From a virus: a stretch of 32,120 bases of DNA. Below, piece after piece: positions 14,114-21,052 of the stretch. Each line of letters opens with the position of its first letter. Within the stretch, counting starts at the first letter, position 1. Position numbers and translations under genes: made by a program. The DNA is taken from the IMG/VR virus record IMGVR_UViG_3300043100_000020, positions 1 to 32,120 of that record, one strand, 5' to 3'. A model generated the notes under the pieces. The model was not told the origin of the DNA. It did not search any database and saw nothing but the letters and a program-made list of their open reading frames with translations.

Positions 14114-14450
14114 CGGCTCTCCCCTCGGGCCTCATGTCGCTATCCACCTGGTCGCCGCGCGCCCTGCGGGCGACCCCGCCACCTTCTCGGCCCCCCTTCG
14201 CGGCTGCCTCCTGCTCGCCGAGCGCAGCCTCAAGCGTCATGCCGTGCTCCAACTCGTTCATCCGGGCCAGCGTGTAGCGGGCGTGCTTCTCCCGCGCCTT
14301 CGCGTCGCGGTAGGCCTTCGCGCCGAGCGCGAACTCGCTCGCCGACGCGCCCGCGAGAACGAGGGCGTCCATCTCGGAGCGGATCGAGTCCCACCAGCGG
14401 CGGGGCACTGCATCGCCGGGCAGCTCCGGAGCGGGCGTCTCGGCAGTCAC
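14100..14450 (-). CDS. Hypothetical helical protein (116 aa)
   Basis: GTG 14450 has a strong GGAAGGAGG 8 nt upstream and overlaps the TGA of the preceding small gene. RWWDSIRSEMDALVLAGASA, KAYRDAKAREKHARYTLARM and LEAALGEQEAAAK are amphipathic helices, probably coiled. The tail is Arg/Gly-rich. No domain is recognised. Confidence 0.65.
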   Translation of the reverse strand: MTAETPAPELPGDAVPRRWWDSIRSEMDALVLAGASASEFALGAKAYRDAKAREKHARYTLARMNELEHGMTLEAALGEQEAAAKGGREGGGVARRARGDQVDSDMRPEGRADVDR

Positions 14451-14623
14451 CGCGACCGCCTCCTTCCGCCACGCTTGCCAACGGGGGCCGACACGCCGAG
14501 GCGGCCGATCCCGTCCCTTGTGCTGGCACCCACCCAGGTACGGCCTTTGCCGAGGGGGACGGAGACACGGAAGCGGAACGGGCCGAAGCCGAAGGACTGG
14601 GAGATGCGGAGGCGAGGTGCCAT
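14447..14623 (-). CDS. Small basic protein (58 aa), DUF4236-like
   Basis: ATG 14623 with GGAGGG 7 nt upstream; stop in GTGA with the next gene. It begins MAPRLRISQSFGFGPFRFRV and continues SVPLGKGRTWVGASTRDG, a short beta-hairpin pattern resembling DUF4236-type phage proteins (F-G-P-x-R-x-x-x-S then G-x-x-x-S). The C-terminus is GGRRRSR. The family link is weak; the gene itself is well supported by its start site and spacing. Confidence 0.5.
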   Translation of the reverse strand: MAPRLRISQSFGFGPFRFRVSVPLGKGRTWVGASTRDGIGRLGVSAPVGKRGGRRRSR

Positions 14624-14626
14624 GAG

Positions 14627-15013
14627 TCAGCCCTCCTTTGTCTCGGGCGCGAACGTGCGGACCGGCACGAAGCCGGGAGCGGCGAAGTCCTCCAGCTCGG
14701 GATTGGAGCAACTGGAGCCGTTCCAGTAGACGCGGGGCGCGAACAGGTGCTTGCGCTCATAGGCGTCAAGGTTGTCGATGCCGTGCGTGTCCAGGCGGAC
14801 AGACGCTCCGGTGACCTCATGGCGGAAGGTGAATCCCCATCGCCCGTCGCCGTGGTCCTCGCCGCCATCCAGCAGCGTGACGCCGGTCAGCCCCTCGGCG
14901 TGCATCGCGGCGAGCCACTCCTCTGCCGTGGCGCGGGCCGTGGCGTACGTGTTCGCCCACCCGTCACCCGGTTCCCCGATGCGGGAGCCGGGGTTGATGA
15001 TCACCGCAGTCAC
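14627..15013 (-). CDS. Phage-type conserved hypothetical protein (128 aa)
   Basis: GTG 15013 overlaps the upstream TGA. GWANTYATARATAEEWLAAM, WGFTFRHEVTGASVRLDTHG, YERKHLFAPRVYWNGSSCSN and LEDFAAPGFVPVRTF look like a well-conserved compact protein that I recall from actinophages and actinobacterial mobile elements; activity unknown. It ends 3 nt before the 58-aa gene. Confidence 0.65.
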   Translation of the reverse strand: MTAVIINPGSRIGEPGDGWANTYATARATAEEWLAAMHAEGLTGVTLLDGGEDHGDGRWGFTFRHEVTGASVRLDTHGIDNLDAYERKHLFAPRVYWNGSSCSNPELEDFAAPGFVPVRTFAPETKEG

Positions 15014-15432
15014 CGGTCAGCCCTCCAGCATCCGCTTGCGCCACGCGATGATCCGGTGCGCGTGCCGCAATGCCCGGGGTTGCCCCTCAGGAACGCCGGC
15101 GTCTCGTCGTAGCCGACTCGCTGGAATGCCGCCGCATCGCGGGCCTCGGACGGCAGGTGGCCGCGGGCTTCGTACCATTCGACGAGACTGTCGCGCGGTG
15201 TCTCGCCGTCCTCGTCGCCGCCATCGCCGTCCTCTGCCATCTCCTGCTCGCAGGCGATGATGGCCGCTTCCGCGTCGTCGAGGATCTTGCGGAGGGCCGG
15301 GAACTGGTCCCGTTCGATCTGCACCGAGGGCAGTTCCAGGGTCGTGTAGTCACGGCGGACCGTGACCTCGGTTCCCTCGAAGTCGGTCAGGGTGCCGATC
15401 TTGACGTGGGCGTTCGGGTCGGAGTTGGTCAT
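15010..15432 (-). CDS. Hypothetical protein (140 aa)
   Basis: ATG 15432 is 2 nt after the upstream stop. The first half (IGTLTDFEGTEVTVRRDYTT, then a hydrophobic/acidic helix) looks folded. The second half is acidic then basic, ending GTRTGSSRGASGCWRADR. No domain recognised. Confidence 0.6.
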   Translation of the reverse strand: MTNSDPNAHVKIGTLTDFEGTEVTVRRDYTTLELPSVQIERDQFPALRKILDDAEAAIIACEQEMAEDGDGGDEDGETPRDSLVEWYEARGHLPSEARDAAAFQRVGYDETPAFLRGNPGHCGTRTGSSRGASGCWRADR

Positions 15433-15434
15433 GG

Positions 15435-15749
15435 TCAGTTCTGCCTTTCCTGCCGGGCCAGCCGCTCGCCCTCGTCGTCGAGCTGGCCGGGTGAGGTTGC
15501 GGTGATGCCTGCGGCGGTCGCGGCGGCACGGAGGGGGGCGAGGGGGTCGGGCCGCTCGGCGTCCACCTCGTCCTGGCAGGCGTCGCAGATCAGCTCTCCG
15601 GGCTCGTCCATGTCGTTGGCGAGCCTCGGGTACTGGCCGGGCTCGTACATCAGGTCGAACGTCTTGCGGCAGAGTCCGCAGGTGTCCGAGATGCCGGTAC
15701 CGGGACCCTGGTAGGCGGGAACGCTGAGGTCGGTAACTGTCAAGGTCAT
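15435..15749 (-). CDS. Zinc-ribbon protein (104 aa)
   Basis: ATG 15749, 2 nt before the upstream gene's stop codon region. DTCGLCRKTF and LICDACQDEVD give two CxxC knuckles about 28 residues apart, a zinc ribbon, then a helical acidic tail. The site before the start (AGGCGG) is weak, so translation probably depends on coupling to the DUF6011-like gene. Role unknown. Confidence 0.65.
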   Translation of the reverse strand: MTLTVTDLSVPAYQGPGTGISDTCGLCRKTFDLMYEPGQYPRLANDMDEPGELICDACQDEVDAERPDPLAPLRAAATAAGITATSPGQLDDEGERLARQERQN

Positions 15750-15751
15750 TG

Positions 15752-16153
15752 TCAGGCCGCCTTCGTCATCGAGCGGCGGACCCGCCGCGCCGGGATCGCC
15801 ATGAGCCGCACCGCGCCGATGTGCGCGCAGGGCTTGACGGTCGCGCTGGACCGGCGGACACCCCACGGGCAGGTGCAGATGCCGGACTCGTGGATCTTGT
15901 AGGTCCGGTCACCGGAGGGGACCAGCCACACGCCGGGACGGGCTGAGCGGATGACGGCCTTGTCGGCGACGAGATCCAGTGCCTTCTCCCGCTGCGTGTC
16001 GTTCAGGCCGTCGAGGGCGTGCTCGCGGGCCTCTCGGCGGATGCGGGCGCGGCAGCCGGGGCCGTAGCCCGCGGCGACCGATCCGGCGGACCGGATTTTC
16101 CGGCCGCAGCGCAGGCACCTGGCCTCGTGGCTGGCGGTGGTACCGGTGGTCAT
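15752..16153 (-). CDS. DUF6011-like zinc ribbon plus SWIM-like zinc finger protein (133 aa)
   Basis: ATG 16153 has GGGGAGGG 5 nt upstream. RCLRCGRKIRSAGSVAAGYG with PGC following is the DUF6011-type treble-clef. The C-terminal half, ICTCPWGVRRSSATVKPCAH, has the CxC...CxH signature of SWIM zinc fingers. Both are nucleic-acid or protein binding modules. It is the first gene of the leftward array ending at the tRNA and lies directly downstream of the 12-8-12 inverted repeat, so its transcription is probably controlled there. Confidence 0.75.
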   Translation of the reverse strand: MTTGTTASHEARCLRCGRKIRSAGSVAAGYGPGCRARIRREAREHALDGLNDTQREKALDLVADKAVIRSARPGVWLVPSGDRTYKIHESGICTCPWGVRRSSATVKPCAHIGAVRLMAIPARRVRRSMTKAA

Positions 16154-16177
16154 CGCTGCCCTCCCCTTGTCGTTTCT

Positions 16178-16209
16178 GTACTTACACTTTAGCATGTAAG
16201 TGTAAGTAC
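16178..16209. promoter_or_regulatory. 12-8-12 perfect inverted repeat operator
   Basis: GTACTTACACTT, spacer TAGCATGT, AAGTGTAAGTAC: a perfect 12-bp inverted repeat. The right side also contains a direct repeat of GTAAGT. It lies between two divergent genes, and a related half-site (CGTAAGTACACG, 16234-16245) sits in the promoter of the plus-strand gene. The adjacent ribbon-helix-helix protein is the obvious candidate binder. Confidence 0.7.
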
Positions 16210-16216
16210 AAGTCAA
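16186..16216 (-). promoter_or_regulatory. Predicted promoter of the 10-16 kb array, under the operator
   Basis: On the minus strand TTGACT (16216-16211) and TAAAGT (16191-16186) are separated by 19 nt, longer than ideal. The inverted repeat covers the whole spacer and the -10. Protein binding there would shut the promoter. Confidence 0.35.
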
Positions 16217-16249
16217 GGGGTGATGATGGATTCCCGTAAGTACACGTGC

Positions 16250-16255
16250 GATAAT
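16250..16255 (+). promoter_or_regulatory. -10 element for a leaderless ribbon-helix-helix transcript
   Basis: GATAAT is followed after 6 nt (CAGCCG) by GTG 16262, the spacing seen at 6629 and 9010. No clear -35; the CGTAAGTACACG half-site lies just upstream and suggests autoregulation. Confidence 0.4.
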
Positions 16256-16261
16256 CAGCCG

Positions 16262-16459
16262 GTGCCCAGACCGCCGACAGGCAAGACGCCCAACCGCAAC
16301 CTCCGCGTCGTCGACGAGGTATGGAAGCCGGCGCTCGCCAGTGCCAAGACCCAAGGGCAGACCATCACCGACGTGATCACGCAGTTCCTGCGCTGGTACC
16401 TGCGGCATCCCGGTGCGAAGCTCCCCGAGCGCCCTCCACGTCAGCCTCCCGCCGCCTAG
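16262..16459 (+). CDS. Ribbon-helix-helix type regulator (65 aa)
   Basis: GTG 16262 is preferred over ATG 16223 because a GATAAT box lies six bases before it. RNLRVVDEVWKPALASAKTQ then ITDVITQFLRWYL fits the strand-helix-helix of CopG/Arc-type repressors. It is transcribed away from the leftward array and overlooks the 12-8-12 repeat and its half-site, as a self-regulating repressor would. It converges with the 16488-16781 gene, 28 bp away. Confidence 0.7.
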   Translation: MPRPPTGKTPNRNLRVVDEVWKPALASAKTQGQTITDVITQFLRWYLRHPGAKLPERPPRQPPAA

Positions 16460-16487
16460 CCCGTTCACGCCTGCCCGCGCTCCCCGC

Positions 16488-16781
16488 TCACGGCCTGAAC
16501 GACCCGTCGGGCACGACCTCGGCAAGCTTCCGCGCCTCCCGCCCCCGCTCGCACTGCCTGCGCCACGCCAGGTCCTCGATGCTCATCGACGGCGGCCGGG
16601 TCTTCTCCTCGGCGCGGACGAGGACCTCTTCCAGCGTCTCGCCGCCGAAGCTCCTGCCGCAGAACGGGTTGCCGAACTGGCCACGCGGCCACCACAGGAC
16701 CAGCGGGCCGTCGCCGCCCTGGTGGATGCGGGCGACTCCCCGCGCGTTCAGGCGCCGCCATGCACGGTCGGCGGGAGTCAC
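16488..16781 (-). CDS. Hypothetical protein (97 aa)
   Basis: GTG 16781 overlaps the TGA of the upstream CGHC gene. VLWWPRGQFGNPFCGRSFGG and ETLEEVLVRAEEKTRPPSMS are the most distinctive parts; the rest is charged and helical. No family is recognised. It is the last gene of the 22-16.5 kb array and meets the plus-strand regulator head-on. Confidence 0.6.
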   Translation of the reverse strand: MTPADRAWRRLNARGVARIHQGGDGPLVLWWPRGQFGNPFCGRSFGGETLEEVLVRAEEKTRPPSMSIEDLAWRRQCERGREARKLAEVVPDGSFRP

Positions 16782-17011
16782 GGAGCACTTCCGCACTCGG
16801 CGCACAGCCAGCAGCCGTCACCATCGGCGCGGATCTGGTCACCGGCCTTGATGTCCTCCCAGCACCCGGAGCACATGCCGGGATGGCCCGCAGTGATCCA
16901 GGGACCGTAAACGCCGGGTTCGGCGGACTCCTTCTCAAGCCTCTTCTCCGCTCCGGTGCAGTGGCCGCACTGATCTACCAGGAGGTCTGTGAGGTCGCAG
17001 CGCACCGTCAT
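16778..17011 (-). CDS. CDLTDL/CGHC zinc protein, copy 3 (77 aa)
   Basis: ATG 17011 (GGGGAGG 4 nt upstream) overlaps the stop of the methyltransferase-like gene (ATGA). The N-terminus RCDLTDLLVDQCGHCTGAE is nearly identical to two other genes at 18.8 and 20.3 kb. After it come MCSGCWEDIKAGDQIRAD and WLCAECG, a second treble-clef-like ribbon. Zinc binding is likely; the partner may be the protein encoded next to each copy. Confidence 0.75.
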   Translation of the reverse strand: MTVRCDLTDLLVDQCGHCTGAEKRLEKESAEPGVYGPWITAGHPGMCSGCWEDIKAGDQIRADGDGCWLCAECGSAP

Positions 17012-18366
17012 GCCGCCTCCCCATCCCGGCCGCACGCAAGCGCCTTGAAGATGCCGGGGAATTCCAGGTGCCAGTGGAAGAACTGGTGCTGCCGTTTCAG
17101 GTCCGCGAGAACGGCTTCAGCTTCCGGGGACAGCTGCCCTCCGGCGGCGATGTGCAGGAGCGTCCCCGTGGTCACGGGCTCGGCGTTCCCGTCGTGAGGC
17201 CACATGAATGCCGCGCACCATGCGTCGGCGACACGCTTGGCGAGTCGCACCGGGGCCGCGTCCTCGAGTATCCGGTGCGCTATCGCCGGAGTAGGAGCGG
17301 CGAGCGCGCAAGCGCGTGCCTCGTCCATCCTTGCCGGCGCGTCCATGGCGGCCGGCAGCCCGTTCAGCATCGCCTGCCGCTCTGCCTTGTTCTTGCGCCG
17401 CGCTGCCGTGACGAGCTCCCGGCGGTCCCCTCCGATGACCGTGTACGCCTTGTCGGGGATGCCCTTGGCCAGCAGCGCGGGCGTGGACCCGATCAGGGCA
17501 TTGCCGCACTTGACGTGATGCCCCAGGTACGGGCTGGGGAGCCCGGGAACGTAGGCTTCGGCGGCCAGGACCAGGCGGGTGAGGTCGACCGTAAGCGGAT
17601 TCAGGTCGACGGCGTGGATCAGCTCCGTAATCACGTCGCGCCGGGCTCTGGGAAGTTCTTCTTCGATGCTGCGGTCGTGGCCTGCCCGGAACATCGCGAG
17701 GTGCCAGGCGATGAGGCGGGCTGCCCGGAGCGGGAAGATCCCGGCCCCGCACGCCGGGTCGCAGACAGTCAGCTCCTGGAACGCTTCTTCCGGGGTGCCC
17801 GGCATTATCCGGGGGGCCGTATATCGCGTTCCGTTGCCGCTGCTCACCAGCGGCGCGTCGCGGACGCCGCCGTCGGCGGTCAGCGCCTCCAGGATCTGCG
17901 GCAAGAGGGTGGTCTGGAGCAGACGGTCGACTAGCTCGGGGTTGGTGTAGAAGGAGCCGGTCTTCTTCCGGAGGTAGCGGGTTCCCAGGTCACTGCACAC
18001 TGCCCCGGCAGCCGCCGCCTCCGTGACGCAGCACCTGGTGTCGTGCGCCGCACACCAGTGGCGCCCGGCGAAGTCGATGCCCCGCGGGCAGGTGGCCAGG
18101 ACTGCCAGCACCCGGGCCATCGCTGTCAGCACCGCTTCCCCGTCGCTGGTCTCACCGAAAATGGCCTTGTCGGCGGAGCACGCGATGATGTCGGCATCTC
18201 CGCTGAGATCATCCGCTGACACGCCGGACGCTGTGGCCTTCTCCACGGCCGCTTCCAGGCGCTCGCCGAAGTCCTCGCGGATGGCGATCAGGTCGGGGTC
18301 TCCGGCGCTGGCAAGAGGGTCGTCTGCTAGCCGGAGGACAAGCAGCTGACCGCGTGGTTCGCTCAC
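17008..18366 (-). CDS. N6-adenine methyltransferase-like protein lacking the catalytic NPPY/F motif (452 aa)
   Basis: GTG 18366 overlaps the upstream TGA. Residues 80-113 hold a module, ATCPRGIDFAGRHWCAAHDT, shared with two neighbours. Then come SFYT (138), DPACGAG (203-209, SAM motif I), AVDLNP (252-257) and CGNALIG (287-293), as in Eco57I/PglX-like gamma-class enzymes. It ends at FFHWHLEFPGIF (429-440), where large relatives continue straight into the NPPF/W catalytic motif. No [DNS]PP[YFW] is present, so it should bind SAM or a partner but not methylate by the usual chemistry. The ending coincides with an ATGA overlap, so it is a stable gene boundary rather than a random break. Confidence 0.8.
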   Translation of the reverse strand: MSEPRGQLLVLRLADDPLASAGDPDLIAIREDFGERLEAAVEKATASGVSADDLSGDADIIACSADKAIFGETSDGEAVLTAMARVLAVLATCPRGIDFAGRHWCAAHDTRCCVTEAAAAGAVCSDLGTRYLRKKTGSFYTNPELVDRLLQTTLLPQILEALTADGGVRDAPLVSSGNGTRYTAPRIMPGTPEEAFQELTVCDPACGAGIFPLRAARLIAWHLAMFRAGHDRSIEEELPRARRDVITELIHAVDLNPLTVDLTRLVLAAEAYVPGLPSPYLGHHVKCGNALIGSTPALLAKGIPDKAYTVIGGDRRELVTAARRKNKAERQAMLNGLPAAMDAPARMDEARACALAAPTPAIAHRILEDAAPVRLAKRVADAWCAAFMWPHDGNAEPVTTGTLLHIAAGGQLSPEAEAVLADLKRQHQFFHWHLEFPGIFKALACGRDGEAA

Positions 18367-18812
18367 AGGAGCCCTCCAGCCATTGTCAGGTCATCGATGA
18401 GCGGCGGAACGTCCAGAGGCTCCCCGTGGATGTCCCTGAGCCAGGTGACTTCGACGGAGCTGGTCCGGGAGCTGAACCGCGGGTGTCCCGGCGGGCGCAT
18501 CACCAGCTCACCGTCGTCGCGGACGCCGGCGTCCCAGTGCACCTCGGCAGCGATCGACGGGATGCGGCGCTCCTTGCCGAACTGGCGTCGCTGAAGTTCC
18601 CGCGGCGTCGGCGGATCCTCATGGTCGGTCTCCTTGTGCAGGAACGGCAGGCAGCGGCCCTTCAGGCCCCGTTCCCACGCCTCGACGTTCACCTGCTCGG
18701 GCAGGTATCCGCAGTAGTCCCCGGCACGCTCCTGCGCGGCCCGCGCCTCGGCCCCGGTGCAGTGGCCGCACTGCTCGACGAGGAGGTCAGTAAGGTCGCA
18801 GCGCTCAGCCAT
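18363..18812 (-). CDS. CDLTDL/CGHC zinc protein, copy 2, with extended C-terminus (149 aa)
   Basis: ATG 18812 overlaps the upstream TGA (TGATG). It begins MAERCDLTDLLVEQCGHCTG, the shared module, then has about 110 residues not present in the other copies (DYCGYLPEQVNVEAWERGL, HWDAGVRDDGELVMRPPGHP). That tail might be a separate DNA- or protein-contacting part. Stop overlaps the next start (GTGA). Confidence 0.7.
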   Translation of the reverse strand: MAERCDLTDLLVEQCGHCTGAEARAAQERAGDYCGYLPEQVNVEAWERGLKGRCLPFLHKETDHEDPPTPRELQRRQFGKERRIPSIAAEVHWDAGVRDDGELVMRPPGHPRFSSRTSSVEVTWLRDIHGEPLDVPPLIDDLTMAGGLL

Positions 18813-19363
18813 CACAGGAGTCCCGTCGTCGAGACTGTCGTGACCCTGCGCGGCAGTTCCGTCTTCTCGTCGCCCCACTCGCCGCATTCGCCGTTATGCG
18901 CCCGGTAGCAGCCGTTACGCTGCCACGACTCCGCTGGGCAGGTGCACCATCCGGGCTGGCCAGGGCAGCGCGGGCAGCCGGGGTGCGGGCAGGCGCACCA
19001 GTGCTGCCCGGCGAACGTGACTCCGCCGGGCTGGCAGGCCAGCACCGCGAGCCCGCGGGCGAGGAAGTTGAAGACCTCGCCGGGGCTGTACGTCGCCTGG
19101 CCGCGAGCACAGACGGGGCACCTGCTCGCGGCACGATCCTCGGCGGTGACGGCAGGCGGGTGCGCCTCATGCGCGGCCAACTCCTTAGCGCCGTGGCCGA
19201 ACCTGACCGACGAACCGTACTGGAGGGTGTCACCCTGGCTCCCGACCGCGCTGCTGCACGTCTTCGCGATCTGCTGCCGGATTTCAGCGGGCAGCCCCCG
19301 GACCTCCTCGATGTACAGCGGGACGATCGCCTCCAGGCTGCCGGTGAGCACGTCGTCATTCAC
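18812..19363 (-). CDS. Stand-alone PGG-HW module protein, Cys-rich (183 aa)
   Basis: GTG 19363 overlaps the sigma-like gene's TGA. A helical N-terminus (LPAEIRQQIAKTCSSAVGS) is followed by RCPVCARGQ, then LAVLACQPGGVTFAGQHWCA and a dense Cys stretch (CPHPGCPRCPGQPGWCTC). The PGG-x-x-F-x-G-x-HW core matches the N-terminal parts of the two methyltransferase-like proteins, but here no methyltransferase core follows. At least 12 cysteines point to several zinc sites. Confidence 0.7.
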   Translation of the reverse strand: MNDDVLTGSLEAIVPLYIEEVRGLPAEIRQQIAKTCSSAVGSQGDTLQYGSSVRFGHGAKELAAHEAHPPAVTAEDRAASRCPVCARGQATYSPGEVFNFLARGLAVLACQPGGVTFAGQHWCACPHPGCPRCPGQPGWCTCPAESWQRNGCYRAHNGECGEWGDEKTELPRRVTTVSTTGLL

Positions 19364-20166
19364 GCAGATTCCCCTTCCCTGTGCGCTTTCGCCGCGTACC
19401 GCGCCCGGTTGTAGGCGTTGTGCGCCTCGCGGCACCCGCACCCCTCCGTGGACTCCCCGCGCTTCTGGTGCGCCCAGTAGCCCTTTTTCGTCCCGCACGG
19501 GGGACGGGTGCCCTCGCGGGGCGCGCGGGAGAACACGCGCTTGTCGAGCCGCCACATCCGGGACGGCTCCTCCCCCTCATGCCAGAGGGCGAAGAACGCC
19601 TTGCGGGCGCGGCTGATCAGGGCCGTGAATGTGTCCGGCGTGATCCCGGCCATCTCCGCCGCGAGTGCGTAATCCCCTGTCGCGGCCAGGGCGTTGAACG
19701 CATCCCGCTGCCGGGGCGTCAGGGCCTTCATGATCTGGGTGACCGCGAGGCCATCCGTCAGCTGATCCTCCGGGGACCGGGCCACGCCGGCATGCTGGTA
19801 CCAGTACACGGCGAACCTGGAGCCGTCGTTGGCCGAGTCGGTGCGGGCGCCCCGGTGGCGCATCTGGTCCCGCACCTCACGGGCCACGGCGAGCCGTCCG
19901 GCTTCCAGGAGATCCCGTTCGCGGGGCGGCTCCTTCGCGGCGCACAGGTGCTCAGCGATGCCTTCCCATGCGGTGTCGTGCTGGTCGCCGCGGTCGCCTG
20001 CCGGCCACCAGTGCAGGTTGTTGCGCACGACCCGGGCTGCGAGATCATCCAAGGCGGCCAGCGTGTAGCCATGCAGCGGGTCGCGAGCGCCGTTGCATGC
20101 CGGTTCCGGGCCTGCGGCCTGCGCCGGCAACGGGTAATACGTGAGCTGCCTGCTGTACCTGCTCAC
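19360..20166 (-). CDS. Sigma-region-4-like protein with C-terminal CGT zinc motif, copy 2 (268 aa)
   Basis: GTG 20166 overlaps the TGA of the 35-aa CGHC peptide. It opens with SRYSRQLTYY, nearly the same as the next paralogue. Residues 149-195 (LTPRQRDAFNALAATGDYAL, then AAEMAGITPDTFTALISRAR) are a sigma-70 region-4-type HTH. The C-terminus CGTKKGYWAHQKRGESTEGC with GCREAHNAYNR is a Cys/His motif that I recall in actinobacterial mobile elements. No region 2 is visible, so it is probably a DNA-binding regulator, not a full sigma factor. Confidence 0.75.
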   Translation of the reverse strand: MSRYSRQLTYYPLPAQAAGPEPACNGARDPLHGYTLAALDDLAARVVRNNLHWWPAGDRGDQHDTAWEGIAEHLCAAKEPPRERDLLEAGRLAVAREVRDQMRHRGARTDSANDGSRFAVYWYQHAGVARSPEDQLTDGLAVTQIMKALTPRQRDAFNALAATGDYALAAEMAGITPDTFTALISRARKAFFALWHEGEEPSRMWRLDKRVFSRAPREGTRPPCGTKKGYWAHQKRGESTEGCGCREAHNAYNRARYAAKAHREGESA

Positions 20167-20270
20167 GAGACCGGCCTCCGGATGGCCGCCGCTGCGATCC
20201 TCTCCTCGACCCTGGTGCAATGACCGCACTCGGTGACGATCAGGTCGGTGAGGTCACAGCGGTCAGCCAT
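20163..20270 (-). CDS. CDLTDL/CGHC peptide, copy 1 (35 aa)
   Basis: ATG 20270 overlaps the TGA of the paralogous sigma-like gene (TGATG). The whole product is MADRCDLTDLIVTECGHC followed by TRVEERIAAAAIRRPVS. The last eight residues repeat the tail of the methyltransferase-like protein ending at 21049 (AAAIRRSVS), and each tail is followed by a sigma-like gene. It seems to be the minimal form of the module, made by a duplication that brought the tail along. Confidence 0.65.
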   Translation of the reverse strand: MADRCDLTDLIVTECGHCTRVEERIAAAAIRRPVS

Positions 20271-21052
20271 CAGGCAGCCTTCCGTGCCTTGCGGCGCTCC
20301 GATTGCGCGGCCTGGCATTCCGCGCAGTTCTCGCGGCGACGCCAGTGCCGGAAATACGCCGCCTCCGTCCCGCACGGGCGAAGAACCCGCGACGACTCGC
20401 CGCTCACCGGACCCCGCACCAGGCTGGCGGGCGGTTCGGTGCCCTCATGCCACAGCGCGGCGAACCGGCGGCGCGCGGACGCGATGGTCACCCCGAACGT
20501 CTTCACCGTGATCCCCATTGCCCGCGCGGCATCCTGGTGGTCCTCGTAGGCGGCCAGTGCTTCCAGGGCCTCGCGCTGGCGCGGGGTCAGACGCGGCCAG
20601 ATCTGGGCGACCGCCAGCCGGTCGGTGACGATCTCCTCGGGCGAGCTGGCGTGCGCCGGGTTGTTCCAGTACTTCACCCACTTAGGCGCGCTGCCCGGCC
20701 CCCACGCAGACGTGGAGCCGTAGTCGCGGTAACCATGCTGGCGCATCTCCTCGCGCGCGAGGTCGCGGGCGGCATCCATCCCGGCGCGGGCCAGATCCTG
20801 CCATGACGGCGCGAGCGGGGAGGTCAGGATCAACTCGCAGATCGCGTGCCACGCCGCGTCGTAGGCGTCGGTTGTGTCGCGGGCGGTGAATCCGCGGAGC
20901 CTGGCGAGGCTATAGCGGGCGGCGTTGTCGATCTTGTCGAGAGTCCAGCCGTGAAGAGCGTCAGCACGCTGCTCCGGTTCAGTCCCGGGCTCGGGGCCCG
21001 TTCCGGCGCGCGGGTCGTCCCAGTAGGTGAGCTGGCGGGAGAAGCGGCTCAC
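20270..21052 (-). CDS. Sigma-region-4-like protein with C-terminal Cys motif, copy 1 (260 aa)
   Basis: GTG 21052 overlaps the upstream TGA. Starts SRFSRQLTYW; HTH at about 155-200 (RLTPRQREALEALAAYEDHQ, ITVKTFGVTIASARRRFAAL). The ending CGTEAAYFRHWRRRENCAEC with QAAQSERRKARK is the same Cys/His tail as in copy 2. The two proteins align along their whole length but differ at most positions, so the duplication is old. Likely a transcription regulator for the array or for host promoters. Confidence 0.75.
   Translation of the reverse strand: MSRFSRQLTYWDDPRAGTGPEPGTEPEQRADALHGWTLDKIDNAARYSLARLRGFTARDTTDAYDAAWHAICELILTSPLAPSWQDLARAGMDAARDLAREEMRQHGYRDYGSTSAWGPGSAPKWVKYWNNPAHASSPEEIVTDRLAVAQIWPRLTPRQREALEALAAYEDHQDAARAMGITVKTFGVTIASARRRFAALWHEGTEPPASLVRGPVSGESSRVLRPCGTEAAYFRHWRRRENCAECQAAQSERRKARKAA

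Noticed and set aside
14730-15112. Plus-strand frames across 14-15 kb
   Set aside because: They lie opposite well-supported minus-strand genes with good start sites and conserved patterns.
16178-16209. Short CRISPR-like repeat or terminator
   Set aside because: It is a single inverted repeat between divergent genes, rich in A/T, with no array; operator is the simpler reading.
17008-18366. Active BREX PglX or DISARM methyltransferase
   Set aside because: The catalytic NPPY/F motif and target-recognition part are missing and no other BREX or DISARM genes are present.
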